DNA of 10,299 bases from Glomus cerebriforme (GCA_003550305.1 QKYT01001248.1:9033-19331), one strand, 5' to 3'. Positions 1 through 7,714 are shown, counted from the stretch's first letter. Numbers and translations are program-made. Notes: generated from the letters alone by a model not told the origin.

Positions 1-27
1 ATAATTTATTTACAAAAATTTTATTAC

Positions 28-284
28 CTTAAAATTATTGGAAAAATTTCTGGTAAAATGTCTGGTAGTTTAATATGTGCCAAAGTTCCATCATTTTTCT
101 TTTTGTTAGTTGACAAGATTCTTTTCAAATAAGGAGAACGATAATATAAAATGACCATATGTGAACGAAATATTTTTACATAAGGGTCATTACCAACTTC
201 AATTGTAACATCATAATATTCTTCATCATTCAAAATTTCGAGTAAATTTTGAGATAATTTTGGTAAAAGTTTATTATCATCCAT
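28..284 (-). CDS. BTB-domain protein, first exon only (gene continues beyond left edge)
   Basis: Exon 1 of a BTB(-BACK-TLDc) gene. The ATG at 284-282 opens a frame of 85 codons plus two bases, starting MDDNKLLPKLSQNLLEI and containing the BTB core stretches YYDVTIEVG and FRSHMVILYYRSPYL. BTB domains form dimers and often recruit Cullin-3. The open frame ends four bases into GTAATA (TAA at 26-24), which I read as an intron donor at 27-26: the nearly identical copy at 9093-9348 has the same donor and there joins an exon beginning YIYGGR. The rest of the gene therefore lies left of the window. Unlike the copy at 9093-9348, this exon has no frameshift. The BACK and TLDc domains are inferred from the paralogue, not seen. 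Whether the complete gene is functional cannot be judged here. Confidence 0.85.
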
Positions 285-439
285 TATATATTACAGTATA
301 TACGATGTTACCGAAATCGGATTTTACAAATTAATAAATAAAAAGGGATAGAAGAGAGAGAAAATTAATCCTAATTAGTGATGGTCAAACTTTATAATAA
401 TTTTGTTTCCCAAATTGGAAATCAAAAATTATGAAGTTT
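285..439 (-). promoter_or_regulatory. 5' flank of the left BTB gene, duplicated at 9349-9485
   Basis: This noncoding stretch is alignable almost base for base with the sequence upstream of the second BTB gene, apart from small indels. Shared blocks include aaaattaatcctaattagtg, gtcaaactttata and ttttgtttcccaaattgg. The duplication therefore covered promoter and 5' UTR as well as exon 1. A near-dyad ttcccaa-a-ttggaaa at 407-421 matches a perfect dyad in the other copy. Similarity fades after about 439. The promoter role is inferred from position; no clear TATA box was assigned. Confidence 0.5.
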
Positions 440-529
440 AAATCATTGTGTTTTGATCACATGATCAAATCTGAATATTATTTTTTTTTTTTACGATTCA
501 TAAAATAAATTTTATGTCATCGAATTCAT

Positions 530-646
530 TCAATACTTGACTTCTGCATTGTTGAAACTTAAATTGGAATATGCAGTGACATACTCCTTTCCGTTTTCGT
601 GAACTTGGGATACTACAATTCCAATTGTTTTTGAACGTGTTAAATC
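530..646 (-). pseudogene. Ty3/Gypsy-type RNase H fragment
   Basis: On the minus strand, in the frame ending at the TGA at 532-530, a run of about 38 codons reads TIGIVVSQVHENGKEYV followed by TAYSNLSFNNAEVKY. This resembles the RNase H domain of Ty3/Gypsy LTR retrotransposons, whose usual pattern is G-G-V-SQ, then DENGKE-PIAYASR-L, then A-NYS. The Asp at 646-644 may correspond to the first catalytic Asp of that domain. No reverse transcriptase, integrase, LTR or further open frame was found on either side. It is a short, dead scrap of a retroelement in otherwise featureless AT-rich DNA. The call rests on motif resemblance read by eye. Confidence 0.55.
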
Positions 647-1193
647 TTTTATAATTCTCAAAATATAAATCTATCATAACTGACCTAAAAAATTTTTAAA
701 TATTCCACCAAATTTTCTAACAAATTTTCAAGGTATCTCATTTCATCATCGAATATTACTTACCATTAATCTCAATAATTAATTACTCTCTTATACATCG
801 TTATTCAAATCAGCTTTCGTTATCAACAATTAGTATCTTAAACAATAAATAAGGAAGTTAGTAATGTGCCAAAATTCAAAAATAATAAAATTCAAACAAA
901 AAAATGAAACAACCAACCATGGTTTAAATATATATTTATTAATTATTTTTCAGCAATAACCCCAATAATATAAATTCATTCCAAAAATATTTTTCGAATA
1001 TCTAACTTCTCCCTATTAATATTAAAAGCTTTCTGTTACATTCAAAGTTAACTTGTTAACCATATAGCTTTTTATTACAATATCATTACATATTAGATTT
1101 GTTGACCAATGCATATCAAATATTAATAGCACTGTATGCTTTTTATCGAAAAAAAAAAATAAAATCTAAAGATATTTGCATTTTGTCATTGCG

Positions 1194-1530
1194 GAATAAT
1201 AAATATTTGTCCAAATTTGCTTGAAATCTGAATGATGATATCGCTATTGAAGTTGAAAATGACTTTAACGTAAAAAACGTCCATATGTTCATCTTAATTT
1301 TCATAAAATTTTTTCAACTTATATTTTTTTACAATTTTTTTTTATTCTAGATATATTTTTGGGGAGAGACTTTAAGGGAATACAATTCTTTTTAATCCAA
1401 TTGGTTAGAGAAAAATTTTAACCTGCTACATCAAGCGAACTTTGACGTGGATTTTCTTTCACTATAAATGAGGATCTTTTATACTGCTATATATAAGGAA
1501 GTAAAGAGGGCTAATAAAATTTTATTATCG
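1194..1530 (+). pseudogene. Decayed BTB-BACK gene relic on the plus strand
   Basis: No usable ORF remains, but pieces match the minus-strand BTB genes in the same order and with the same exon structure. About 1209-1300 gives LLEI, then after a 1-bp shift NLNDDIAIEVENDF and VHMFILIF, matching LLEILNDEEYYDVTIEVGND and HMVIL of the intact copies. An acceptor-like ttattctag ends at 1350, followed by tatatttttggggagagactt, matching the exon-2 start that encodes YIYGGRF. After an internal deletion, 1396-1455 reads SNWLEKNFNLLHQANFDVDF, matching ANWIEQNFNLIYQASFEND of the BACK region. Then KEVKRANKILLS echoes the KQPDKIFKSLSF segment. In-frame stops and shifts rule out function. No TLDc part was found downstream, up to or beyond the transposon at 1738. 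The opposite orientation implies an inverted or independent insertion of a family member. Confidence 0.7.
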
Positions 1531-1833
1531 TAAATATTAAAGCATGAATTTTTGAGTCAAGTAATTAGGATCACAAAATTTGCAAACTTACATAATATCC
1601 ATTATCTGAGCTTAAAAATTTTTTTTATCAATAGTTTAATTTATTCATCTGATTTAGTGGACCAGAAATAATTTTCCTTTTTAATATACAAAACTATCAA
1701 AAGATGGCATTTCTTGTACATCTGAAATATGAGATTACAGTCGCCACTGGATATAACGAACCTTCCGTTCCAGAGGATTTAGTTCAGTATAGAGTGAATT
1801 CGTTATATAATATACCGAACTTCTGGTAATTTT

Positions 1834-1941
1834 GGCCAAATTTATAGTGCTGGCCAGAATTATAATTTCGCTTAATATAAATTTTCAAAAAAGGTTATAC
1901 ATTAATTACTGATAATTTTGGCCAGCGCTATAAATTCGGCC
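1834..1941. repeat. Internal 30-bp inverted repeat of the pogo-like element
   Basis: The arm at 1834-1863 (ggccaaatttatagtgctgg and onward) is the reverse complement of 1912-1941 (core ggccagcgctataaattc) at 27 of 30 positions, with a 48-bp loop. Two of the three mismatches would still pair as G-U in RNA. It lies wholly within the left arm of the pogo-like element. Confidence 0.8.
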
Positions 1942-2000
1942 TGAGTTAATATATAGTCACATGACTGTTCGTTATAGAAAATAAAAATTAATGTATGGTT

Positions 2001-2019
2001 TATATATCTGGGCTGTAAA
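2001..2019 (+). repeat. Left target-site duplication of the nested retroposon
   Basis: The 19-mer tatatatctgggctgtaaa occurs here and again, exactly, at 3900-3918. It brackets the 1880-bp insert 2020-3899. Length and exactness fit a duplication made by target-primed reverse transcription. Confidence 0.85.
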
Positions 2020-2199
2020 AAAAACTCTCTCCTGACTTTTTCCATTTCGTATGAATTCCGCAGTAACATAAACCAAATTTCTTGAACTCACCGACTTAGG
2101 CTTCCCTCTTGCCAACCCCCCGAGTTCACATAAGAAATATCGCCCCCACTGCACACTGACCCAATAGAGAGTTTCTTACCGCAATATTTTTTTTACAAT

Positions 2200-3396
2200 A
2201 TGGCCCTTATACCTAAAAACACTTCTCCTCACCACAAAAGTACTTTGAAAAAATATTTCCCATTTCTCATTGATACCAAAATTTTTCACGTGACTCGCCA
2301 TGATTTACAAGGTCACAACAAATTTTATGAAAATCATCGCAGCAAAACTTTCCTATTCGAGATAGATCGATCGACATCAAGAACCAATCCAAAAACACTT
2401 AGATTACACACAAACGATCCTCGGGTGAACACTTCCCCAAAACAGTTATTTTCCACATCTCATTCAATGAATGACAAATACCAAATCAGTAAATTGCTCA
2501 CACATTTTTTTCATCTCCAAAGAGTAATCCCCAAACGTACCCAACACAAATATTTTAATAGAATCAGAACTCTTCTCATGTCCCGTATCACCATAATAAA
2601 GAACCGTGCAACTTCAACACGCAGTAATAGAACCACAAAAACCTTTGTCAACTTCACCTATAAAAAATACCGTTTTCACCTGGGTATTTTTGTCCCTTGC
2701 AATCACCCGACTGTAGAAAATCGTAGATTCACTACGTGCACTATTCCCTCACCCATCATACTATCTAACAACCGTAGAGGTTGCTTAGAACATCAGAAAC
2801 TTCTTTTTCCCGAAAATTTCCTTCGTGGTAATCAGATGGATATTGACCAACAATCGGAAGCATATAAACAAATTTGTCGTAATTACACCGAACATCATTT
2901 TAAACACGTGACCTCACATAGACTAGGTATATCTTATACCACTGAATACGCCATCAACACCAAATATGTCCGCCATCCACAACATCATTACGATAAATGC
3001 ATGTACCGCAAATTATTTCTCCACTACCGATTTTCGGACACCGCGTACAAACCTTCAACGATCCGGAAGCAAGTCGTTCGACGGACTCGTCGTCTTCACC
3101 GCCTCATGACGTTAGAAAATATTTCACGAGACGAAACTTTAACCCCCGAACAATGGATTAATCTTGGCCAAAAGTATCGGGTCCTTATCACACAAGAACA
3201 GCTCTATTATAAACTGATTCCACACATCAAAACGAATAGATATCTATTCAAAAAGGATACGTCTCATCCTGTCGCTCCTCCTTGGACACGTGATACACAT
3301 AGACAAGTACACAGTGCCATGCCTAATATAACCTGGCGTTCTATGATCCTACCTCGTCCAGGTCAAGCCACTTATGTTCCTTTTGACTGGATCTGA
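2200..3396 (+). CDS. Uncharacterised 398-residue basic protein encoded by the retroposon
   Basis: An uninterrupted 398-codon frame, by far the longest in this part of the window. The start ATG has A at -3 and G at +4 and follows a 180-bp leader within the insert. I do not recognise the family. The protein is strongly basic and rich in His, Arg, Lys, Thr and Asn, with Arg-rich stretches (IRKQVVRRTRRLHRL near residues 285-300) suggesting nucleic-acid binding. Scattered Cys/His do not form a clean CCHC knuckle. There is no signal peptide or membrane segment. The C-terminal part (MTLENISRDETLTPEQWINL, then PPWTRDTHRQ and a final PFDWI) looks like a normal folded protein. No YXDD or other reverse-transcriptase motif was seen. 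Base use is richer in C, and poorer in A+T, than the surroundings. By position it could be an ORF1-type RNA chaperone of a LINE that has lost ORF2, or a captured host gene; both are inference. Confidence 0.6.
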   Translation: MALIPKNTSPHHKSTLKKYFPFLIDTKIFHVTRHDLQGHNKFYENHRSKTFLFEIDRSTSRTNPKTLRLHTNDPRVNTSPKQLFSTSHSMNDKYQISKLLTHFFHLQRVIPKRTQHKYFNRIRTLLMSRITIIKNRATSTRSNRTTKTFVNFTYKKYRFHLGIFVPCNHPTVENRRFTTCTIPSPIILSNNRRGCLEHQKLLFPENFLRGNQMDIDQQSEAYKQICRNYTEHHFKHVTSHRLGISYTTEYAINTKYVRHPQHHYDKCMYRKLFLHYRFSDTAYKPSTIRKQVVRRTRRLHRLMTLENISRDETLTPEQWINLGQKYRVLITQEQLYYKLIPHIKTNRYLFKKDTSHPVAPPWTRDTHRQVHSAMPNITWRSMILPRPGQATYVPFDWI

Positions 3397-3457
3397 TCAT
3401 TTGGTTACGAATTTATTTTTTTCTTTTTTTAAAACAATTAAAATAGTGTGAACCATT

Positions 3458-3483
3458 CCTCACCTGACAGCGTTTACGTGAGG
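3458..3483 (+). repeat. Small hairpin in the retroposon 3' region
   Basis: CCTCAC (3458-3463) and GTGAGG (3478-3483) form a perfect 6-bp stem with a 14-base loop, 61 bases after the ORF stop. Stem-loops in the 3' region are often recognised by LINE reverse transcriptases; that role is only a possibility here. Confidence 0.35.
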
Positions 3484-3899
3484 TAACATATTTTATGTTA
3501 AAAGAACAACGCGGATAGATTAGACTTACGAGTTTTTTTTCCTATTGATTTTTTACATTCAGGCTCTTGGTCTGAATATCGTTCATCTCATTTATATTTA
3601 AATAATTATGTTAATAATAGACAACAATTTATTTCTTCTTTTAATTTTGATTTTCATTCTCATCCTTTAATGTTAGATAGTTTTATTTTATTTTCTCTTA
3701 GCACGTAGGTTTTACCTATAATTTTTTTTTATCATAGGCATAGACAGTTCACTGATCCCGTATACGGTTTCAGGGGGCTCAGTTACTCTTCCACAGTAGT
3801 GTTCAAGTCTCGGCTAATTTCAGTAGATTTTTTCTCGTGACTTTACTACTATCAATTTGTAACGATACTGTGCTTTTCCTTTAAATAAAATAAAATAAA

Positions 3900-3918
3900 T
3901 ATATATCTGGGCTGTAAA
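3900..3918 (+). repeat. Right target-site duplication of the nested retroposon
   Basis: Exact second copy of tatatatctgggctgtaaa (first at 2001-2019), immediately after the A-rich tail. Beyond it the pogo-like element resumes with ggtgggttcgatatac. Confidence 0.85.
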
Positions 3919-4066
3919 GGTGGGTTCGATATACAGTATATAGCATTTTATCATGGTAATTCGGTATAACCAGTGTAATTGATTATAGAAAATCCAGTTC
4001 TGGAAACTTTGGTTCAGTATAACAAGTTTTCGGTATATATAGGTTCATTATAACCAGTGGCGACTG

Positions 4067-4611
4067 TATATCCTTGAATTGCAACAGCTCATTTTTATTA
4101 TAAAGCTTTCGTATAATAATCTTATTTTTTTTTAACATAAATGAGATTTATCAATTAGTTATATGTAATCTAATGCCATTTTGTTTTTATGATAAGTTTT
4201 GGGTCAATCACTCACATAAATCTTTATTTTCGTTAGATATTTTCATCGTCACATTCAATACAAAGGTCCCATCTTCCCGAGGTAAAGTTTAAGGACGTGA
4301 AAATTTCAAGAGGTAAAAAATTTGAATGTGAATATTTATTGGATCCGAATTTATAGTTTTACTGTTGAGAATTTTTGGATCGTATTTTGGATATTATACT
4401 TAATTACTAATATACTTAGAAAATTTTTAATATTTAAAATATTCTTATTCTTTATTAATATATACACCTTTTATAAAGTAATTTAATAATTAATAAACAA
4501 GTAAAATATCAGAAAAAATTTTTTTCTAATCTAAGTCATCGTCTATACGATTCCGATCTGCTATATTCATTTTTTTTTATATGGTGACCAGAACCTTACA
4601 GTTTTTATAAC
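4067..4611. other. AT-rich intergenic sequence, no gene recognised
   Basis: From the TA duplication of the pogo-like element to the poly(A) signal of the coiled-coil gene there is no convincing gene. The only open stretch of note is 4237-4353 (+), 39 codons after an acceptor-like cgttag. It contains LPEVKFKDVKISRGKKFECE and ends at a TAG at 4354-4356. It has no start codon and no recognised homologue; it could be an exon scrap or chance. Confidence 0.4.
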
Positions 4612-4617
4612 TTTATT
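4612..4617 (-). terminator. Possible poly(A) signal AATAAA for the coiled-coil gene
   Basis: tttatt on the plus strand reads AATAAA on the minus strand, about 20 bases beyond the TGA at 4640-4638. In DNA this AT-rich such hexamers are common, so the spacing is the only support. Confidence 0.35.
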
Positions 4618-4637
4618 CACATTCTTTTTTATTAAGA

Positions 4638-5051
4638 TCATTTATCTTCTTCTAAAGTTCCTGAATTTTTTTTGTTTTTGGTTTGAAGTGTTTCCAAGTT
4701 CTTTTCAATCATTTTATATTTCCCAAAAATTGCATTGTACCGAATTTTGAGTATATCAAAACCGGTCAGTTCGTCCCTAAGTGTTTCGTTTTCATTACAA
4801 AGTGTTACCAAGCTCTCTTCATATATTTTGAGCTGATTTTAATGTTTCATTATATAATTATCTCGACTCTCAAAACATTTATTTAGTTCTTCAGAAATTT
4901 CTTTAACCGAGCTTCGAATTCTGAAATGATCCTGTTTAAGTTTTTTGATTTCTTCACAAAAAATATAATTATCATCTTGTATTTTAGTATAATTTTCTTT
5001 CAATATTTTTATTTCTTCGATCATAAGAGAATATTCATCATTCAATTCCAT
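4638..5051 (-). pseudogene. Small coiled-coil protein gene interrupted by one in-frame stop
   Basis: The frame starts at an ATG (5051-5049) with A at -3 and G at +4 and runs 70 codons to a TAA at 4841-4839. Past that stop the same frame stays open for 66 more codons to the TGA at 4640-4638. Both halves have the same character: highly charged, Glu/Lys-rich heptads such as MIEEIKILKENYTKIQDDN and IKKLKQDHFRIRSSVKEISE before the stop, and NENETLRDELTGFDILKIR and YKMIEKNLETLQTKNKK after it. The simplest reading is one 136-residue coiled-coil protein, or the last exon of a longer one, broken by a point mutation in codon 71. A 44-nt intron spanning the stop was tested and breaks frame. Alternatively a real 70-residue protein ends at the first stop. 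No specific family is recognised, and function cannot be inferred beyond coiled-coil assembly. Confidence 0.55.
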
Positions 5052-5185
5052 ATCTTCAGTTTTATTTCAAAAATTAGATAAAAAGATGTAACTTGACCAT
5101 TTATATATTAAAGTTATCTATAATATCTGTTTATCATTCATAAATGAATGTCTATATACTGTATATATATCCATTTGAGCATGAT

Positions 5186-5303
5186 GCTATGGCATACGGC
5201 AGAAGTCAAAAGGTTGTTATTTTCTAATAAGTTGGTTGTTGTTTTGTAACAAGTTGGTTGTTGTAAAAACAACAACCTTTTGACTTCTGCCGTACGTCAT
5301 AAC
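5186..5303. mobile_element. 118-bp MITE with 33-bp terminal inverted repeats
   Basis: The left arm 5186-5218 and right arm 5271-5303 are reverse complements at 30 of 33 positions. The inner 24 are perfect (tacggcagaagtcaaaagg followed by ttgtt). The 52-bp centre is TTG-rich with two copies of aagttggttgttg. There is no coding capacity. TA occurs at the same point in both arms (5195-5196 and 5293-5294), so a 98-bp element with TA duplication is possible instead of 118 bp. The superfamily is not identified. Confidence 0.75.
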
Positions 5304-5611
5304 AGATCCGTCAGCTAGCCGGTGAGATTTAAGGATATGGTATACACAACATGTTTGCTATTTACTTTTTTTTTTGTATTCATAGGCTTCTATTACTTTC
5401 AAATTCTTTTTTTTTCCTGCTGTCTGCAATTATATTGACTTTTAAAAGTGGTTCAATCAAAGGAAAGAAATAAGACAATTAATATAAAAAAAAAAATCAT
5501 AATGAATTTCAGGAATATTGTATAATTGCATTCTATAGTCAAAAATAATATTCTTAAATTGTAAAAAATTTGATGAAACAAATTAAATAATCATCAATTA
5601 GTACATTTGGT

Positions 5612-5629
5612 TATCTAGAATTCTAGATA
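5612..5629. repeat. Perfect 18-bp palindrome
   Basis: TATCTAGAATTCTAGATA equals its own reverse complement. It could be a protein-binding dyad or the fused ends of a lost element; no gene is close enough to decide. Confidence 0.5.
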
Positions 5630-5889
5630 GCTGTTCGATCAAGATTAAGATTAATCGGATTATTGGCTATTTTTTCATATGAATCTGCATGTTATTTGTT
5701 GAACAATAACAATAATAACTTTTGTTTATGTTACTGTTACATTTCTCAATCGTCCGATGAGATCTAAATTAAATTTAAGTGACCTTTTTGTTAGACAAAA
5801 TTACAAATTATAACCGTGTTAAATATTTTGTTTATATATATTCCAAATAAATTTATTCTTTCGGCATATGCTTGTAGCAAAAAATTTAG

Positions 5890-5928
5890 GGCACAAATGC
5901 TGGTGGCGTTGGCACAAGCATTAGTGCC
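5890..5928. repeat. GC-richer hairpin
   Basis: ggcacaaatgct (5890-5901) and agcattagtgcc (5917-5928) pair at 11 of 12 positions around a 15-base loop, tggtggcgttggcac. It stands out from the AT-rich surroundings. It may be a tiny foldback element or the end of one. Confidence 0.5.
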
Positions 5929-6067
5929 TGGTATAGTCAATAGCACTTTATTATTTTTACAAACACTTTGGAACTTTAAATAGGTTTTTTTAAAAAGTAA
6001 ATTGTATTTTTTAAAAAACTAAATAATATTTAAAAAAAATGATTGTATTTCTTATTTATTTATTTAT

Positions 6068-6226
6068 TTTACCAGAATTAACGATAATTTGAAATTATCT
6101 TTTTCCATTTGAATCCAAATATGGATTATGGTAATACAAATTCAATCATAATTTTTTTTTTACCAGAATTACAACCGATAACTTGAAATTACTTTGAATC
6201 CAAATATGGATAAAGTTAATAGAAAT
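6068..6226 (+). repeat. Diverged direct repeat, two copies
   Basis: 6068-6141 and about 6159-6226 are two copies of one unit. Both start with ttaccagaatta, have cgataa(t/c)ttgaaatta in the middle, then ttgaatccaaatatggat, and end in aat. The second copy lacks several bases in its middle. It is a local tandem duplication. Confidence 0.65.
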
Positions 6227-6321
6227 GTGTATATATATTTTCATAATCCAGTCTACAAGAAAATATTAGAGTACAATTTATTAGTTGATACTATATAAAT
6301 ATGCTAATTTATCAAATATAG

Positions 6322-6344
6322 TATAGTGATAATTAATCACTATA
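6322..6344. repeat. AT-rich hairpin
   Basis: tatagtgat and atcactata form a perfect 9-bp stem with loop aatta. It is short and AT-rich, so it could arise by chance. Confidence 0.3.
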
Positions 6345-7688
6345 GTATTTATAATATTTTAATTATTTAGAAATTTTACTTGATATCATTGTATCATGCT
6401 GCTTCATTCGATTTATAACTGAAAGATTTATGATATTTTATCAAATAAGGAATATTTTCAGGTATTTCATTCCTAAAAAATTATTGAGTATGGTTTATTA
6501 TAGTTTATATAGTATGGTTTGATATTTATCTGAGTAGACATGGGTTTTATAGTTCACGGTTTGCGAAATCGTGCTATATTCAAATCAGTAAGACAAGTAG
6601 ACTAATGATAATAAGCAAGATATATATAAGTCTACTGTATTATGCTAGATTACCACAATGATAATTATTTTAAACCTTTGAGTATTGCGTTCAAAAAATA
6701 AAAATGTTATGAAAGTCGAAAAAAAATTCTTATAAAGTGCTAAAAATTATTATCCTTATATTTAAATAATAAGATATTTTTTCTAAATAAGAATAAAAAC
6801 AGTATTATTCAAGGTTTATCTCTCAAATATATGACATGCACTTTGTACATTTAAATAAATAGAAATTATATATGTAAAAGTATGTATAAATCATACTTTT
6901 AATTTTCAATATTTTCTAGAATTGCAAATTATTAAATTATTAGTAATTCATAATAAATTTAGATATATATTGTTAGGTAAATATTTAGTTTAAACTTTAA
7001 AATAACCACATTAATTTATGTATATTACACCCGTAACTTTAGTTGTGAACTCCAGGTATGATGCGATCAACAACCCGTTGTAGAGTAGGATTGCCTAATT
7101 GAATATATTATAATGTTAATGTTGAGTTTAGTGTATAGAAGAACAGTATGTATTTTCACTCATCAGATATAGGATAATGCATTGATAAAGTGGCAACTTA
7201 AGTATGTAGTTTTTTTGTTTTGGAATGTAACAATCATTTTTTTATTTGTTAAACCTTTTTTTTTCGTTATAAATATACAATTTAAAATCAACAGAAATTC
7301 TGATTATTTTTTAATTTATATTTTTATTATATTTAAAAAAAATGTATTACACTAATTTTTTATATAAAGAAATAAAGAAATAATAAAATAAAATAAACAA
7401 AGATATACAGTAAAAAGTGAACAAGTATAAACATATTTTCTAAAAAACAATTTATAATTAACATCTTTCCCAATATTGCTAATACCTTTCTTATCACCAT
7501 TTACTAACATTTTCCCTACCCCACTAATACCATTGCAACCATTTTACCAGCATTATTGTTTTCACGGCTTAGACTTCAAACCCGGCCCGCAAATTTATTC
7601 TTGATTTTAATCCGGGCCGGGTCCGGGTTCGAGTGTAAACCCAGGATTTTTTATAAATATTTTAGTACGCGCAAAATTACTGCGCTAC

Positions 7689-7714
7689 AAAATAAATAAA
7701 TAAATAAATAAATA
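7689..7714 (+). repeat. (AAAT)n microsatellite
   Basis: Six uninterrupted AAAT units within the GC-ended repeat element. Confidence 0.9.

Larger units (their letters stand above)
2020..3899 (+). mobile_element. LINE/SINE-type retroposon carrying one ORF, inserted in the pogo-like element
   Basis: The insert is 1880 bp. It has an exact 19-bp direct repeat on both sides, an A-rich tail at 3883-3899 (AAATAAAATAAAATAAA) directly before the right repeat, and no terminal inverted repeats. These are the marks of non-LTR retroposition in the plus orientation. It contains a pyrimidine-rich leader (2020-2199) starting near actctctcctgactttttcc, one intact ORF (2200-3396), and an AT-rich 3' part (3397-3882) with a small hairpin. 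No reverse transcriptase or endonuclease frame was recognised, so it would depend on another element's enzymes, in the manner of SINEs or ORF1-only half-LINEs. A processed copy of a host mRNA is the main alternative; the simple TAAAA-type tail favours a LINE-dependent element. It is younger than the pogo-like element it splits. Confidence 0.75.
1738..4066. mobile_element. Non-autonomous pogo/Tigger-like (Tc1/mariner superfamily) element, split by a retroposon
   Basis: Terminal inverted repeats of 26 bp begin CAGTCGCCACTGG at 1738 and, read inward from 4066, CAGTCGCCACTGG again. They continue (A/T)TATAA(C/T)GAACCT with only two mismatches. Both ends are flanked by TA (1736-1737 and 4067-4068), the target duplication of the Tc1/mariner superfamily; the CAG terminus followed by a TATAACGAAC-type sequence is typical of pogo/Tigger. 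Removing the nested insert and one copy of its 19-bp target duplication leaves about 430 bp (1738-2019 plus 3919-4066) with no transposase, so it is a MITE-like element mobilised in trans. The left arm contains a long internal hairpin. The subfamily is inferred from termini alone. Confidence 0.85.
5304..7568. other. Long AT-rich region without recognisable genes
   Basis: About 2.26 kb of very AT-rich DNA with poly-T and poly-A runs and stops in all frames. I found no intact gene, tRNA or rRNA. It holds a perfect 18-bp palindrome (5612-5629), a GC-richer hairpin (5890-5928), a diverged direct repeat (6068-6226) and an AT hairpin (6322-6344), listed separately. A degenerate G-rich (minus strand) repeated stretch lies at about 7465-7560, with aatggtattagtggggtagg as the clearest piece. 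Confidence 0.6.

Noticed and set aside
1972..2154. 60-codon minus-strand frame in the retroposon leader
   Set aside because: It runs across the 19-bp target duplication and the insert junction, so it cannot be an ancestral gene of either element; no recognisable motifs.
3502..3708. 68-codon open stretch downstream of the retroposon ORF and in the same frame
   Set aside because: No start codon, very AT-rich, separated from the main ORF by several stops. Could be an old continuation of the protein but nothing recognisable supports it.
3800..3830. Possible Pol III B box (gttcaagtctc) in the retroposon 3' part, suggesting a tRNA-derived SINE
   Set aside because: It lies near the 3' end, not the 5' end, has no matching A box at the right distance, and does not fit the consensus well.
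4683..4886. 67-codon plus-strand frame
   Set aside because: It is the antisense shadow of the coiled-coil gene; Phe/Ile/Tyr-rich without domain features.
6390..6600. Minus-strand scraps reading NEIPENIPYLIKYHKSF and LTDLNIARFRKP, reminiscent of a BACK segment or a kinase DFG region
   Set aside because: Too short, interrupted by stops, and the resemblance is weak; chance cannot be excluded in sequence this AT-rich.
7465..7560. Possible minisatellite with G-rich minus strand (GGTAAAATGG, GGTATTAGTGG, GGGAAAATG)
   Set aside because: Units are too diverged to define a period by eye.
7560..7640. ggttcgagtgt as a tRNA T-loop or SINE B box
   Set aside because: No cloverleaf can be built around it and the GC-rich neighbourhood is explained by inverted CCCGG repeats.
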